From an uncultured Megasphaera sp. (GTDB lineage Bacteria > Bacillota > Negativicutes > Veillonellales > Megasphaeraceae): DNA of 14,127 nucleotides. Location: positions 1 to 14,127 of the forward strand of contig NZ_CATWFF010000035.1 in NCBI RefSeq assembly GCF_958350005.1. The letters are read 5' to 3'. Within the stretch, counting starts at the first letter, position 1. Each line of letters starts with the position of its first letter. The position numbers and the translations under genes are program-made. Of the stretch, positions 13,287 to 14,127 are shown piece by piece. The notes beneath the pieces are model-generated. The model saw only the letters and a program-made list of their open reading frames with translations. It was not told the DNA's origin and did not search any database.

Positions 13287-13530
13287 AGTCCTGTTCTCCA
13301 CCCTGCATGGCCTGCTGAACGGACGCACTGCTCTTCATCGTATCGTTGACGAGCAGGCAGACGACGCCGTCGTCTGCCTTGCGGGCCCGGATGACATAGG
13401 AAACACCTTCTGCACAGGCGAAGAAACGACTCCGCGACACGGTGCGCTCTATGCGGCAGGGCATATCATTTTCCTGCAATACAGAGATGGCATACCGTAA
13501 CGGCATGCCAACAAGATTTCGTATATCCAT
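13279..13530 (-). CDS. Hypothetical small protein, 83 aa, between frr and uppS (PASTA-like N-half)
   Basis: I do not recognise a named family. The ATG at 13530 shares its A with the frr stop (TAATG) and is preceded by GGAAG; the end overlaps uppS by 8 bases (ATGATTAA). Such tight overlaps on both sides argue strongly for a real, translated gene. The product begins MDIRNLVGMPLRYAISVLQEND, which resembles the start of a PASTA repeat (VGM-x-L-x-x-A-x-x-x-L). It continues with beta-like stretches (SYVIRARKADDGVVCLLV, about 44-61) and has two Cys residues in its middle and later parts. There is no signal peptide, so any PASTA-like fold would be cytosolic. The resemblance is weak and only suggestive. 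Confidence 0.75.
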   Translation of the reverse strand: MDIRNLVGMPLRYAISVLQENDMPCRIERTVSRSRFFACAEGVSYVIRARKADDGVVCLLVNDTMKSSASVQQAMQGGEQDYD

Positions 13531-14090
13531 TATACTTCCATAACTTCTTTTTCTTTTTTTGCCTTGATTTCATCAATGATCTTGATTTTTTTATCAGTCA
13601 GCTTCTGGATATTCGTCTGTCCTTCCTTGCTGTCATCTTCGGTTACTTCTTTTTTCTTTTCCATTTTCTTGATCATTTCATTGGCATCGCGGCGAATGTT
13701 GCGGATGACAACTTTGGAATCTTCTGCAATTTTGCTGACCCGCTTGCTCAGTTCTTTACGACGGTCTTCGGTGAGCTGCGGAATTTCCAGGCGGATAATC
13801 GTGCCGTCATTGTTCGGGTTCAGGCCCAAATCGGATTTCAGAATGGCTTTTTCAATTTCGCCGAGCATCTTCCGTTCCCACGGCGCAATCGTAATGAGGC
13901 GCGGTTCCGGAGCCGATACGTTGGCAACCTGTTTGACCGGTGTCGGCGTACCATAGTAGTCAACCATGACCCGATCCAGCAGGGATGCACTGGCGCGGCC
14001 AGTCCGTACAGAGGTCAGTTCCCGTTTCAGTGCTTCAATCGTTTTATCCATTTTTTCTTCATGCATTGCAATAACTTCTTTTACTTCCAT
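13530..14090 (-). CDS. frr: Ribosome recycling factor
   Basis: Cytosolic factor that, with EF-G, splits the post-termination ribosome into subunits. The 186-residue product has the usual length and family features. These include SVRTGRASASLLDRVMVDYYGTPTPVKQVA near the N-terminus, the ITIAPWE hinge, a central beta domain (about 30-105) and a long basic C-terminal helix with RNIRRDANEMIKK. The ATG at 14090 has AAGGAAGTGA upstream. It is the first gene of the operon seen in this window; by general gene order pyrH and tsf probably lie upstream beyond the right edge. Its stop overlaps the next gene start by one base. Confidence 0.98.
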   Translation of the reverse strand: MEVKEVIAMHEEKMDKTIEALKRELTSVRTGRASASLLDRVMVDYYGTPTPVKQVANVSAPEPRLITIAPWERKMLGEIEKAILKSDLGLNPNNDGTIIRLEIPQLTEDRRKELSKRVSKIAEDSKVVIRNIRRDANEMIKKMEKKKEVTEDDSKEGQTNIQKLTDKKIKIIDEIKAKKEKEVMEV

Positions 14091-14108
14091 GTCTGTTCAC
14101 TTCCTTAA

Positions 14109-14122
14109 TGTATAATAGTATA
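14109..14122 (-). promoter_or_regulatory. Possible -10 region of a frr promoter
   Basis: The minus strand carries overlapping TATACT and TATTAT hexamers about 20-30 bases before the frr start. A -35 box would lie beyond the window edge, so this cannot be judged further. The gene may equally be read from an upstream pyrH promoter. Confidence 0.25.
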
Positions 14123-14127
14123 TGTAT

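Noticed and set aside
1..14127. CRISPR arrays, insertion sequences, prophage genes or tRNAs
   Set aside because: No regular spaced repeats, transposase or integrase motifs, or tRNA-like cloverleaf sequences were seen on either strand.

Overview
The window reads as an ordinary but very compact core-genome segment of a diderm Firmicute of the class Negativicutes, most like Megasphaera or a close relative. This is an inference from five things: moderately high GC by eye, strong AGGAGG-type ribosome binding sites, the Firmicute rplU-prp-rpmA trio with a Prp-cleavable L27 leader, the frr-orf-uppS-cdsA-dxr-rseP-ispG order, and a type A RNase P RNA. Every gene I can support lies on the minus strand, so transcription runs from the right edge of the window to the left. 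I see no phage, transposase, CRISPR array or tRNA.

In transcription order, the first block (14090 to 8379) is a tight operon: frr (ribosome recycling), an 83-codon unknown, uppS, cdsA, dxr, rseP and ispG. Genes overlap or lie within 18 bases of each other. It joins the MEP isoprenoid steps (Dxr, IspG) to use of isoprenoid for undecaprenyl diphosphate (UppS), phospholipid precursor synthesis (CdsA) and intramembrane proteolysis (RseP). A consensus-like promoter then starts rnpB, three bases after the ispG stop, and rnpB ends in a strong intrinsic terminator.

The second block (7936 to 2842) starts with its own promoter. It holds lysC, which has an internal beta-subunit start with a perfect Shine-Dalgarno, and a 99-codon unknown. 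A terminator-like hairpin follows and ends exactly where the acpS ribosome binding site begins. Then come acpS, the bifunctional NAD(P)H-hydrate repair gene nnr, a lipoprotein metallo-beta-lactamase of the ComEC C-terminal type, and a DUF3006 gene. About 200 bases follow that hold 1.8 tandem copies of a 112-bp repeat, and the last copy appears to supply an extended -10 promoter for the next gene.

The third block holds a secreted AMIN/Amidase_3 N-acetylmuramoyl-L-alanine amidase. It is followed by a near-perfect promoter and structured leader for rplU-prp-rpmA (L21, the L27-processing protease Prp, and L27 with its cleavable N-terminus). A terminator follows rpmA, then a 129-codon unknown. The left 98 bases are AT-rich, contain short 14-nt-phased repeats and hold no gene.

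The points most worth a second look are the promoter-bearing 112-bp tandem repeat, the hairpin abutting the acpS Shine-Dalgarno, the lysC internal start, an Asp in place of the usual Mg-binding Glu of UppS, and three small unknown genes in core operons. I did not find clear evidence for a wholly new multi-gene system.
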